Positions 1 to 5,633 of a stretch of DNA of 7,073 bases are shown piece by piece. Source of the DNA: E44-bin32 sp041573795. Its GTDB lineage: Bacteria; Chloroflexota; Anaerolineae; Anaerolineales; E44-bin32. Below the pieces are notes generated by a model. The model was not told the origin of the DNA and made no database searches. It was given only the letters and a program-made list of their open reading frames with translations. Each line of letters opens with the position of its first letter. The stretch's first letter is position 1. The stretch spans positions 1 to 7,073 of the forward strand of contig JBFFQB010000130.1 of assembly GCA_041573795.1 (NCBI GenBank), given 5' to 3'. The position numbers were made by a program, and so were the translations under genes.

Positions 1-338
1 AATTCAGGGTTATTGAAGTGGATAAACCACCATGTGAAGCAACAAGTGAGTTTGAGCCGAAAATTCCAGTGATCACATTTGAGTTGGTTGGTGCAGATGC
101 CGACTTCAATTGGGAAAGTAGCCTGCCGGCTCCATTCTTGATTAAGGTTTATTACGATGAAAACGAACTTAAAGAAAATGGCATCGACCCTCTTAATCCA
201 ATACTGGGCATATGTTACACAGATGAGTGGGTACTGAAACGTCAATCAGATCTGGTTTCTGCTGCAGACGGCATAGGTTGGTTCTGGATCATACAAATAA
301 CAAGTGCAAAAGATCCCATGGTCGCCTGGGGACCGTAG
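1..338 (+). CDS. C-terminal fragment of a probable secreted/surface beta-domain protein (partial at left edge)
   Basis: The frame is open from the first base of the window to a TAG at 336-338, so this is the end of a longer gene. A GTG at 18 lies inside the frame, has no ribosome binding site and is probably not the start. About 111 residues are visible. They are rich in aromatic and beta-branched residues and contain a stretch reading PFLIKVYYDENEL, then ENGIDP, then a TDEWVL segment. This pattern (a short strand, then 'YD..L...GIDP', then a line ending in W-V-L) recalls beta-sandwich end domains of bacterial surface proteins in which a similar 'YDPADLP-GVDP ... WVPL' run occurs. That likeness is from memory and is weak. 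No membrane anchor or sorting signal is seen at the C terminus. An intrinsic terminator follows 26 bases after the stop, so this is the last gene of its transcript. Function not recognised. Confidence 0.6.
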   Translation, partial: FRVIEVDKPPCEATSEFEPKIPVITFELVGADADFNWESSLPAPFLIKVYYDENELKENGIDPLNPILGICYTDEWVLKRQSDLVSAADGIGWFWIIQITSAKDPMVAWGP

Positions 339-364
339 AATAGTAACGGTTGAGGTAACGAAAT

Positions 365-394
365 GGCTGGGACAACGATCGTCCCAGCCTTTTT
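365..394 (+). terminator. Rho-independent terminator of the left-edge gene
   Basis: The arms GGCTGGGAC (365-373) and GTCCCAGCC (381-389) pair perfectly over nine base pairs around a seven-base loop, and TTTTT follows directly at 390-394. This is a strong intrinsic terminator for plus-strand transcription. Read on the other strand, the hairpin is followed by ATTTCG, which is a poor U-tract, so it would work less well for the convergent glutaredoxin transcript. Confidence 0.92.
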
Positions 395-567
395 CCTTTG
401 TAAGTGGAGTGCGGAAGCCTCCCTCCCACGCCGCAGCGCAGCTACTGATTGCTGTATATACACGAATTCACGGGACGGGAATCAGCGAATACACCATAGG
501 AGTCCATGAGCTCTGCTCACAATCAGCAGGGACGCCTCTGGGCCCTGTTTTCTTTCAGGTCTTGCAA

Positions 568-999
568 TTATGGAGTTTTGCCAATAATGCGAAGGGAAAC
601 CGGGGTTAAGAACAGCACCGCCCCCACCCCAATTATGACCCAAGAGCTCAAAAAACCACCGCCAATAATCACTCCCAGTCCTATCGCGCTGACAACAGGA
701 TTCCCAAGGGCGGTTCGAATGCGCTCGCTTAGGGCTGGCGGTTCCATGTTTAAGCCTAATGTGTTAAGCCGGGAATAAAGCGTATCATTGTTGGGCTCAG
801 TAAGTGTCGAGCCGTCGGCAAAGACCAGCGTGGGGACGCTCTCAAACCCGTTATTGATCTCAATCACTCGCTGGCGCCCCACTTCATCTTCGCGGATATC
901 GATATATTCATAGGAAATCCCACTGCGATTAAGGGCCGCACGGACCGTATGGACCTGGGGTCAATATTCATGGCCGTAGAAAAGGACTTTCGCGCTCAT
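568..999 (-). CDS. Glutaredoxin-like protein with C-terminal membrane domain; in-frame UGA at the catalytic Cys (candidate selenoprotein)
   Basis: Read from ATG at 999 with an AGGAG ribosome site at 1008-1004, this is a 143-codon frame whose only interruption is UGA at codon 13 (961-963). The N terminus, VLFYGHEY-UGA-PQVHTVR, is the first strand and active-site loop of a glutaredoxin. The UGA sits exactly where the redox Cys precedes Pro, and the second Cys position is Val, so the site would be monothiol (UPQV). The fold continues through GFESVPTLVF with the cis-Pro at 56 and DGSTLTEP (62-69), all open. Residues about 100-137 are hydrophobic and Gly-rich and could span the membrane twice, placing the redox domain at the membrane. 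No Cys occurs anywhere else. An SECIS-like hairpin follows the UGA. Ordinary gene calling would start at GTG 882 and lose the active site. Alternatives are a TGC or TGT to TGA mutation, or a base-calling error. The stop is TAA at 568. No terminator is seen downstream. Confidence 0.75.
932..956 (-). promoter_or_regulatory. SECIS-like hairpin after the in-frame UGA
   Basis: On the minus-strand transcript, four bases after the UGA, arm AGGUCCAUAC (956-947) faces GUGCGGCCCU (941-932) around the loop GGUCC (946-942). Eight of ten positions pair, counting one U-G; the mismatches are U953/C935 and A950/C938. The loop resembles the GGUCU apical loop of the E. coli fdhF element, from established knowledge of SelB binding. 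The upper 17-nt stem-loop begins 8 nt after the UGA, against 11 in fdhF, so it is one codon closer. The apical loop starts 14 nt after the UGA, slightly short of usual bacterial models. The structure was found by eye and is unproved; the same bases also encode protein. Confidence 0.4.
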
Positions 1000-1398
1000 A
1001 CCACTCCTAAAAATGTCCGGATCACAAGTTCATGCAAGAACAGTGTACCTTTCAGATAGCCTAGGCGAGAACTGGTCACCCGAGAAGCGCATGAAGTCAT
1101 CGATTCTGATGTCGATAAGCACAAATCCACACAAGCATACGTAACATCCTGATAGATGCTTGCAAGTCCTGAAGGAAAAGGGAGGTTAAGGCATACTCTC
1201 CACAATGGGTTTCGATCGATGGAGAGTGGCCCGATCTCCCAACGCACTGTGTTGGGATGAAACTCAGAGACATCAATTGGAGTTATAAGGACATGGCATG
1301 GAGACAAAAATCTTATCCTTCGTGATTGAAGGCCGTGATTTTGGGTAGGTTCATCGAAAGCAATGCAGTGTGAAATGCACCATGCAAATATTCGAGGG
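1000..1398. other. Gap with no supported gene; small inverted repeats
   Basis: About 400 bases between two minus-strand genes. I find no protein with family features. It holds inverted repeats ACTCTCCA (1195-1202) / TGGAGAGT (1220-1227), and TCCCAAC (1237-1243) / GTTGGGA (1251-1257). CGTGATT occurs twice (1321-1327 and 1334-1340). The promoter of the glutaredoxin gene should lie here, but no clear -35/-10 pair was found. Confidence 0.5.
1305..1332 (-). terminator. Weak possible terminator for the acyltransferase-like gene
   Basis: On the minus strand CCTTC (1332-1328) pairs with GAAGG (1321-1317) around a six-base loop, and a T-rich stretch containing ATTTTT follows about six bases later. 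The stem is only five base pairs and the U-tract is detached, so this is weak. It lies 67 bases past the gene's corrected stop. Confidence 0.25.
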
Positions 1399-2075
1399 CT
1401 AAGGCTGATAACTGGACTGGATCACCTCCGTACTGAATTGGAGCAGTTCGCGCACATGCATTGAGCGGGCGTCCTCATTCGAAATCGGCGGGTGGATGAC
1501 GATCTCTGGATCAGCGTCAGGATCCAGATAGAAGCGGTTGACGGGTTTGAGCTGATAAAACCGTTGAGACTGATCGGTAACAGATCCAGGTCAGTCTGTC
1601 GCAAAATGTAGATAAACCCACGCTTGAAGGTATGGATCAACCCATCTTCCGTGCGTTGCCCTTCTGGCAAGATGATGAGCCCCCCTGCTGGATGACCCCC
1701 TTTCAGGCTGAAGTCGATGGCCTCCTTCGAGCCTGTCCCCCGTTTTGCCCGTACGAAAACGGTTCCCATCCTCCCCATGAGGAAACCCATCAAGGGGATC
1801 CTTTGCATGAAAGCGTGGGCGACAACGGATGCTCTGGGGAAGAGACCGATCAACGCGAAGCCTGCGTAAAAACTGGGGTAATTGGCGATGACGAGGTAAG
1901 AACCGTCCTGTTGAATATGCTCCAAGCCCTGGATCCTCGGCTCCTTTCCGATCAGTTTAAAAAGGCATGCCACAAAGCGGGTCTTGAGCTTTGGCAACTT
2001 CGAGGGTACAAAGATGGCGACGAGCACCCCGATTGGCAAGAGGGTCCATACGAGCGCATGTGTGAGGATATACAT
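1399..2075 (-). CDS. PlsC-like (LPLAT family) acyltransferase relative, with a one-base frameshift
   Basis: Residues 8-24 form a membrane segment. Residues 61-72 (LVIANYPSFYAG) occupy the place of the acyl-acceptor motif NHX4D, and PEGQRT (137-142) matches the glycerophosphate-binding PEGTR motif. KRGFIYILRQTDLDLLPISLNG follows, as in glycerolipid acyltransferases. The catalytic His and Asp of HX4D are Tyr66 and Ala71, so either the chemistry or the substrate differs from PlsC. After NGF (residue 173) the unbroken frame becomes nonsense and stops at 1422, while the neighbouring frame continues well: YQLKPVNRFYLDPDADPE, then IVIHPPIS, ending with TAG at 1399-1401. Restoring one A to the AAAA run at 1557-1560 gives a 225-residue protein of normal size. 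The start is ATG 2075; the frame is open only to a TGA about 15 codons upstream, with no ribosome site and no other usual start codon. The lesion may be a real mutation or a homopolymer reading error. The likely place of action is the inner membrane. Confidence 0.75.
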
Positions 2076-2159
2076 CGAAAAGGTGTAAATACAGATTCGA
2101 AGGTTTCGCAGTGAAACATCCGCTCACATATTTCGCCGGGTGGAAAACGACCTTTGTCT

Positions 2160-2189
2160 ATGATACAGGTATCACGATACCCCTGTCAT
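2160..2189 (-). promoter_or_regulatory. Candidate promoter with palindrome in the spacer, upstream of the acyltransferase relative
   Basis: On the minus strand ATGACA (2189-2184) and TATCAT (2165-2160) each match the sigma-70 consensus at five of six positions, with an 18-base spacer. The spacer contains the palindromic arms GGTATC and GATACC (2168-2181, two-base centre), placed as a repressor operator would be. Transcription would start about 78 bases before the ATG at 2075. It is inferred only from sequence. Confidence 0.4.
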
Positions 2190-2317
2190 CCTCCATTTCT
2201 AATGGGACTGATCACTCCTTGGATCCAATCTTATCCTGACAATCCTCACGGCCTCAACGCTGCCCATAAAGATGAAGGCCCCACCAAAGACAGGAGGAGC
2301 GGGGGTGACCAATACCG

Positions 2318-2905
2318 TTAGCCATCCGCAAGCGGAAGGGATTGGACGGCGGTTTCCAAGCCTTGTATCCCTTCCGGTGTCGCCGGGCCCTCTGTCCGCC
2401 AAAAGATATCACCTTGCCGATTGATCAGCATTACCACGATATCTTCCTCATCAGGGATCTCGAGGACTTCTCGGAAGGAGGATTTATCCAGATAGAGGGT
2501 GATCGTTGTGGCACGGGCAATGGGATCGGGGATACCCGCCCGCATGCCCCCGTCGATGAAAGCGCGCGCAGCGGGGTTGAGGCGATCGATTGTGGGAAAC
2601 TCATAATAGACGAGGTTGTCCGCTTGATCCGAAAGTTCACGTGCTACCGGTATCCAGGTATTGATCTCAACTTGCTGATATTGCTGAAAAGCGATCATCA
2701 CCACTGCGAACTCAGCCTTGATATCGGTGGGAAGGATAAATTCCTGGCCAGCAAGATTAGAGCCCCGCACTTTCGGGAAGCGAGTCCCCTGGTAATTTGC
2801 GGTATCAATGCTCACTTGTGGATTAACGAAACGATCATAAACCCAGAATCCAAGGGCGATCACGCCGACGATTACAAGCAGCGTTATTATTATCGACATT
2901 TTCAT
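2318..2905 (-). CDS. Membrane-anchored ATP10-like protein (thioredoxin-like fold, no cysteines)
   Basis: This 195-residue protein has an N-terminal membrane anchor (about residues 4-22) and an extracytoplasmic domain. Residues 44-60 (PKVRGSNLAGQEFILP) look like the start of a redoxin-type domain ('...G..LAG..F.LP'). Residues 66-75 give the first strand, FAVVMIAFQQ. Then come EFPTIDRLNPAARAFIDGG (102-120) and MRAGIPDP (121-128), TITLYLDKSSF (134-144), and GDIFWRTEGPATPEG (165-179). This series, especially FIDGGMR.GIPD and the W-R-x-EG ending, is what I recall from the ATP10 family, whose mitochondrial member helps assemble the ATP synthase Fo sector. The protein has no Cys, so it cannot do disulphide chemistry. 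The start is ATG 2905 with AAGGA at 2915-2911, five bases away. ATG 2899 is a possible second start. It is divergent from the dehydrogenase unit, and its relation to the acyltransferase gene 243 bases downstream is unclear. Family call moderately sure; role in the bacterium unknown. Confidence 0.75.
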   Translation of the reverse strand: MKMSIIITLLVIVGVIALGFWVYDRFVNPQVSIDTANYQGTRFPKVRGSNLAGQEFILPTDIKAEFAVVMIAFQQYQQVEINTWIPVARELSDQADNLVYYEFPTIDRLNPAARAFIDGGMRAGIPDPIARATTITLYLDKSSFREVLEIPDEEDIVVMLINRQGDIFWRTEGPATPEGIQGLETAVQSLPLADG

Positions 2906-2945
2906 AACATTCCTTTACGAACATGTTAATGGCTCGCGTGCTTCT

Positions 2946-2958
2946 CGGGATATTCCCG
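2946..2958. repeat. Palindrome in the divergent intergenic region (possible operator)
   Basis: CGGGA (2946-2950) and TCCCG (2954-2958) are inverted around TAT, about 41 bases upstream of the ATG of the ATP10-like gene. A second inverted pair, AGATC (2990-2994) / GATCT (3000-3004), lies a little further up. Either could bind a regulator; neither is followed by a T-tract. Confidence 0.3.
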
Positions 2959-3114
2959 CTCATGCATTAATTTCGAGCAGTGTGTAGGTAGATCTGCGCG
3001 ATCTTGTTTCCATCCTTAAAGTACTCTTTTGGCTGACCCTACAACTGCACTCCCTTCGACGGGCTCTAATCCCAACCCATAATGCAAAGTTATTGTCTAG
3101 AATTATAGCGAATA

Positions 3115-3130
3115 TTTCTCAATTTCTCAA
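3115..3130. repeat. Tandem TTTCTCAA repeat upstream of the dehydrogenase promoter
   Basis: The octamer TTTCTCAA occurs twice directly in tandem, ending 30 bases before the -35 element at 3161. The position suits an activator or an upstream promoter element, but the repeat is short and may be chance. The rest of the 2906-3233 gap holds the promoter below and no gene. Confidence 0.35.
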
Positions 3131-3160
3131 GGTTTTATGCGCATATACTTTTGCAATTAC

Positions 3161-3188
3161 TGGACATTTCTGTTGTTTTGCGTATAAT
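3161..3188 (+). promoter_or_regulatory. Sigma-70-like promoter of the short-chain dehydrogenase unit
   Basis: TGGACA (3161-3166, five of six) and TATAAT (3183-3188, perfect) are separated by 16 bases. Transcription would start near 3195, giving a leader of about 40 bases before the ATG at 3234. Because the promoter lies inside a longer open frame starting near 3093, it also argues that the gene starts at 3234. Confidence 0.7.
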
Positions 3189-3233
3189 CCTAACCATGCA
3201 AGCGAAGATTATCGTAAAACTAAAGGGGCAACT

Positions 3234-3866
3234 ATGGCGGAAGCATTGATCTGGGGCGCGTCAGGCGGGATTGGAGCCACTCTTGCGCAGCGTTTGAAAG
3301 CGGATGGATTTCGTGTGTACGGCGCAGCTCGAAGTCCTGAACGGCTACCTGCAGATCTTGATCTTGGTTTAGCGTTCGATGCGGCTGACCCAAAGAGTAT
3401 TGACCAAGCTGTCCTTTCCATTGCCCAGGTTTCTGACGGGATCGATCTGGTTGTTTATGCTGCCGGAGATCTTAACGCAATGTCAGTGAAAGATATCTCC
3501 CTGGAAGCCTGGGATGAAGTCATCAATTCCAATCTAACCGGTGCCATGCTCACCTCTGCTGCAAGCTTAAACTTAATCAAGGATGGGGGTCTCATGATTT
3601 TCATCGGGGCGTACACCGACCACGTGATCCTCCCCAAGATGGGCGCCTATGCAGCCGCAAAGGCTGGGCTTGAAGTTCTCGTAAAAGTATTGGCCAGGGA
3701 AAACCGCAAGCTCAGGTTCACCCTCCTTCGTCCCGGCGCAGTCGATACACCTTTCTGGGAGAACGCCCCCTTTCGACTACCAAAAAACGCCAAGCCTCCA
3801 GAAGAGGTTGTTGATGCAATCGTGTCTCATTACCAGCAGGGGCATAGCGGTGCGCTTGATCTCTAA
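3234..3866 (+). CDS. Short-chain dehydrogenase/reductase (SDR), 210 residues
   Basis: A Rossmann-fold NAD(P)-dependent oxidoreductase of the SDR family, presumably cytoplasmic. Residues 4-14 (ALIWGASGGIG) contain the cofactor-binding GxxGGIG motif, with Trp where Thr is usual before it. DLVVYAAGDL (71-80) is the counterpart of NNAG, NSNLTG (98-103) is the conserved helix start, and YAAAK (139-143) is the catalytic Tyr/Lys motif. LLRPGAVDTPFW (164-175) is the typical strand after the active site. The catalytic Ser, expected about 13 residues before Tyr139, is Ala126 in GAYTDH, which is unusual. Start: ATG 3234 has AAGGGG (3223-3228) five bases upstream and gives MAEALIWGASGG, normal for the family. 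The frame is open further upstream, but the promoter lies there. It is shorter than classical SDRs (about 250) because the substrate-loop region is small. Two small membrane-protein genes follow 41 bases later. Substrate unknown. Confidence 0.88.
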   Translation: MAEALIWGASGGIGATLAQRLKADGFRVYGAARSPERLPADLDLGLAFDAADPKSIDQAVLSIAQVSDGIDLVVYAAGDLNAMSVKDISLEAWDEVINSNLTGAMLTSAASLNLIKDGGLMIFIGAYTDHVILPKMGAYAAAKAGLEVLVKVLARENRKLRFTLLRPGAVDTPFWENAPFRLPKNAKPPEEVVDAIVSHYQQGHSGALDL

Positions 3867-3907
3867 ACAATCACACCCTGTTTGATCCCATAGTATAGGA
3901 GAACCAG

Positions 3908-4081
3908 ATGTCCAAAGTACAGTTAAGCAAATCACTCATCTACCTTGCAGCATTGCTCTCATTCCTGCTATCGGTTTATCTCTTCTTTCTCGCCGGTACA
4001 CGTGAGCAGGGAATATTTGTAGGGCTCTGGGTGCCATCGATCCTATCCCTCGGCACGATGATTTTCAACGGCAGGCAGTAA
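3908..4081 (+). CDS. Small membrane protein, 57 residues
   Basis: ATG 3908 is preceded by AGGAG (3897-3901) at six bases and the frame ends with TAA at 4079-4081. Residues about 9-29 (SLIYLAALLSFLLSVYLFFLAG) are a clear membrane helix. A short loop TREQGIF follows, and residues 36-53 (IFVGLWVPSILSLGTMIF) are a second, weaker hydrophobic stretch, so one or two passes are possible. The segment GIFVGLWVPSILSLG looks conserved: I recall small proteins with a similar 'G.FVGLW.PSIL.LG' ending in other environmental bacteria, without a known function. It lies between the dehydrogenase and a second tiny membrane protein that begins one base after its stop, so the three are probably cotranscribed. Good ribosome site, sensible hydropathy and tight coupling make it a real gene. 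Confidence 0.75.
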   Translation: MSKVQLSKSLIYLAALLSFLLSVYLFFLAGTREQGIFVGLWVPSILSLGTMIFNGRQ

Positions 4082-4082
4082 G

Positions 4083-4220
4083 ATGACGAATACCGTACTC
4101 TTCATCTTCGGGGGGTTTATCACGCTGCTTATCGTCGCATCCATCGCAATGTTGCTCTGGGCGGCCAAGGAAGACGGACGCACGCAGTCTGAAAAGAAAA
4201 TCACCGGGGGAGAGGCATAA
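4083..4220 (+). CDS. Small single-pass membrane protein, 45 residues
   Basis: ATG 4083 begins one base after the TAA of the preceding gene, so translation is probably coupled; the ribosome site (GGCAG) is weak. It ends with TAA at 4218-4220. Residues about 4-28 (TVLFIFGGFITLLIVASIAMLLWA) form one membrane helix, and the remaining 18 residues (KEDGRTQSEKKITGGEA) are a charged tail. The layout, a helix ending in LLWA followed by a short polar tail, resembles tiny accessory subunits of membrane complexes such as CcoS. The CcoS sequence motif is absent, so this is only a likeness of shape. Probably a partner of the 57-residue protein just upstream. Function not recognised. Confidence 0.65.
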   Translation: MTNTVLFIFGGFITLLIVASIAMLLWAAKEDGRTQSEKKITGGEA

Positions 4221-4321
4221 TCCCTGGGTTGCAGCAGTTCTTACGCGGTTTGAGTTACCTGATGGAGCACCTGGTGTATCGCCACCAAATCCATTAGGTC
4301 AAGCCTCGCGAGATTACGTTG

Positions 4322-5623
4322 TTAGGAAGAAGATGCTTGCGCCAACTTGGTGAAGTGCTGGGTTTGATTGCGACCGCTCTGCTTCGAATGGTAGAGTGCT
4401 TGGTCCGCTTGTGATAGCAAGGTAGCGGCATCATTTACACGGAACTCTACTGTGCCCTTGCGGAATGTCAACGTAGCCGCACCGACGCTTACGGTGATCG
4501 GTCGTCCCTCCCAGGGGTTGTCCTGGACTGCTTCACGGACCTTCTCCCCTACATTGAAAGCCCCTTCGTGCCTGGTGTCGGGCAAAATGATGGCAAATTC
4601 TTCACCACCATAGCGGGTGACAACATCGCTGATGCGGCAATTCTTGACGAGGATGTCAGCCACAGCTCTCAAGACCTCATCGCCTGCCGGGTGACCAAAA
4701 TCATCGTTATAAAGCTTGAAATGATCGATATCAATCATCAGCAGCGATAAGGCGCTATACATCCTTCGCATGAGCTTTAAATGGACCGAGAGCTGTTCGT
4801 CGAAAACCATGCGGTTACGCAAACCGGTCAACTTATCCGTCATGGCAAGGTTGGCCAGGCGAGCATTTGCTCGCTGCAAATCTTCCTGCATGCGTTGGAA
4901 ACTACTTTCCGATTGCTCCACGGAAGAAAGATCGATGATGGTGGCCAGAACAAACTCCTCCCCACGCAACTCGATGGGCGTCAGCCCTATTTCGACTTTG
5001 ACTTCTTGACCACCTTTGTTAATTGCAATTAACCGGCGACCTTCCCCCATAGGGCGCGACACGGGCTCGCTGTTATACCTGGCGCGATCCAAGCGATGAG
5101 AGTCGTGATAACGCCTTGGCACAAGCTGCTCGACAGGGTGGCCGATTAGCTCTTCCTGGGGATAACCAAAGAGCTTCTCTGCGCCTCGGTTCACCATGTA
5201 GACAGCTCCATCCTGCCGCACAAGCACCATCGGCACTGGCGAGGCTTCAAACACCAGGCGGAAATCCTCCTCATGATGCTCCTGGATGGTGATATCCCTT
5301 GCCCGCCCATAAAAAAGGTCGGAATCACGCGAATGGAACATGCTCCAAGCCAGCGCCTGGTAAGAGCCATCAGCCCGCAAGAAGCGGTTCAGAAAACGGA
5401 TGTTCTGTCTGTGCGATTGAAGAATGGCGATCTCATGCTGTGTGGTTTCAAGATCCTCAGGATGGACAAATTTGGAAAATGGATGGCCATCAAGTTGCTC
5501 CAATCGCCATCCTAGTTTCTCCTGCAAGGCAGGGTTGGCGTGCAGGATCACAGCATGCTCGTTGAGGATGCAGAGCATATCCGGGGTATCAAAAAACAGA
5601 TGCCGAAAATCGTCGCTGGTCAA
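4322..5623 (-). CDS. PAS-PAS-GGDEF diguanylate cyclase
   Basis: This protein makes cyclic di-GMP from two GTP. PAS domain 1 covers about residues 4-113 (starting FRHLFFDTPDMLCIL and ending YGRARDIT) and PAS domain 2 about 118-236 (ASPVPMVLV, GYPQEELIGHPVEQLVP, TIIDLS). A short coiled-coil linker of about 237-262 follows, then the GGDEF domain to about 425. In that domain DKLTGLRNR is at 263-271, the metal-binding Asp298 lies in IDIDHFK, and GGEEF is at 339-343. The inhibitory site RISD (330-333) lies five residues before it, so product feedback is likely. No membrane helix or signal peptide is seen, so it is a cytoplasmic sensor; the ligand of the PAS domains is unknown. The start is TTG 5623: an in-frame TAA lies immediately before it and AGGGG (5633-5629) is five bases upstream. 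It ends with TAA, convergent with the small membrane-protein genes about 100 bases away. No EAL domain is present. Confidence 0.95.
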   Translation of the reverse strand: MTSDDFRHLFFDTPDMLCILNEHAVILHANPALQEKLGWRLEQLDGHPFSKFVHPEDLETTQHEIAILQSHRQNIRFLNRFLRADGSYQALAWSMFHSRDSDLFYGRARDITIQEHHEEDFRLVFEASPVPMVLVRQDGAVYMVNRGAEKLFGYPQEELIGHPVEQLVPRRYHDSHRLDRARYNSEPVSRPMGEGRRLIAINKGGQEVKVEIGLTPIELRGEEFVLATIIDLSSVEQSESSFQRMQEDLQRANARLANLAMTDKLTGLRNRMVFDEQLSVHLKLMRRMYSALSLLMIDIDHFKLYNDDFGHPAGDEVLRAVADILVKNCRISDVVTRYGGEEFAIILPDTRHEGAFNVGEKVREAVQDNPWEGRPITVSVGAATLTFRKGTVEFRVNDAATLLSQADQALYHSKQSGRNQTQHFTKLAQASSS

Positions 5624-5633
5624 TTATGCCCCT

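Noticed and set aside
568..882. Short form of the glutaredoxin starting at GTG 882
   Set aside because: It would lack the first strand and the active site, and no ribosome site precedes it, whereas the AGGAG at 1008-1004 points to ATG 999.
961..963. UGA read as Trp or Gly by general code change
   Set aside because: Other genes use TGG for Trp and contain no internal UGA, and Trp or Gly at the redox Cys position would make no sense.
996..1307. Open minus-strand frame of 103 codons whose TGA overlaps the glutaredoxin ATG (ATGA)
   Set aside because: It needs a TTG start without a ribosome site, and its sequence shows no domain, signal peptide or membrane pattern. The ATGA overlap is tempting but not enough to call a gene.
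1632..2114. Plus-strand open frame of 160 codons antisense to the acyltransferase relative
   Set aside because: It is rich in Pro, Cys and charged residues with no motif; the minus strand encodes PEGQRT and other family blocks.
2342..2929. Long plus-strand open frame antisense to the ATP10-like gene
   Set aside because: It mirrors the minus-strand gene almost exactly and has no family features, while the minus-strand frame has a membrane anchor, a ribosome site and recognisable motifs.
3093..3233. Longer N terminus for the short-chain dehydrogenase
   Set aside because: The extension contains the TGGACA/TATAAT promoter and lacks a ribosome site, and the start at 3234 has a good ribosome site and gives a normal Rossmann N terminus.
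4272..4287. Hairpin TGGTG/CACCA between the convergent genes as a bidirectional terminator
   Set aside because: The stem has five base pairs only and no T-tract follows on either strand.
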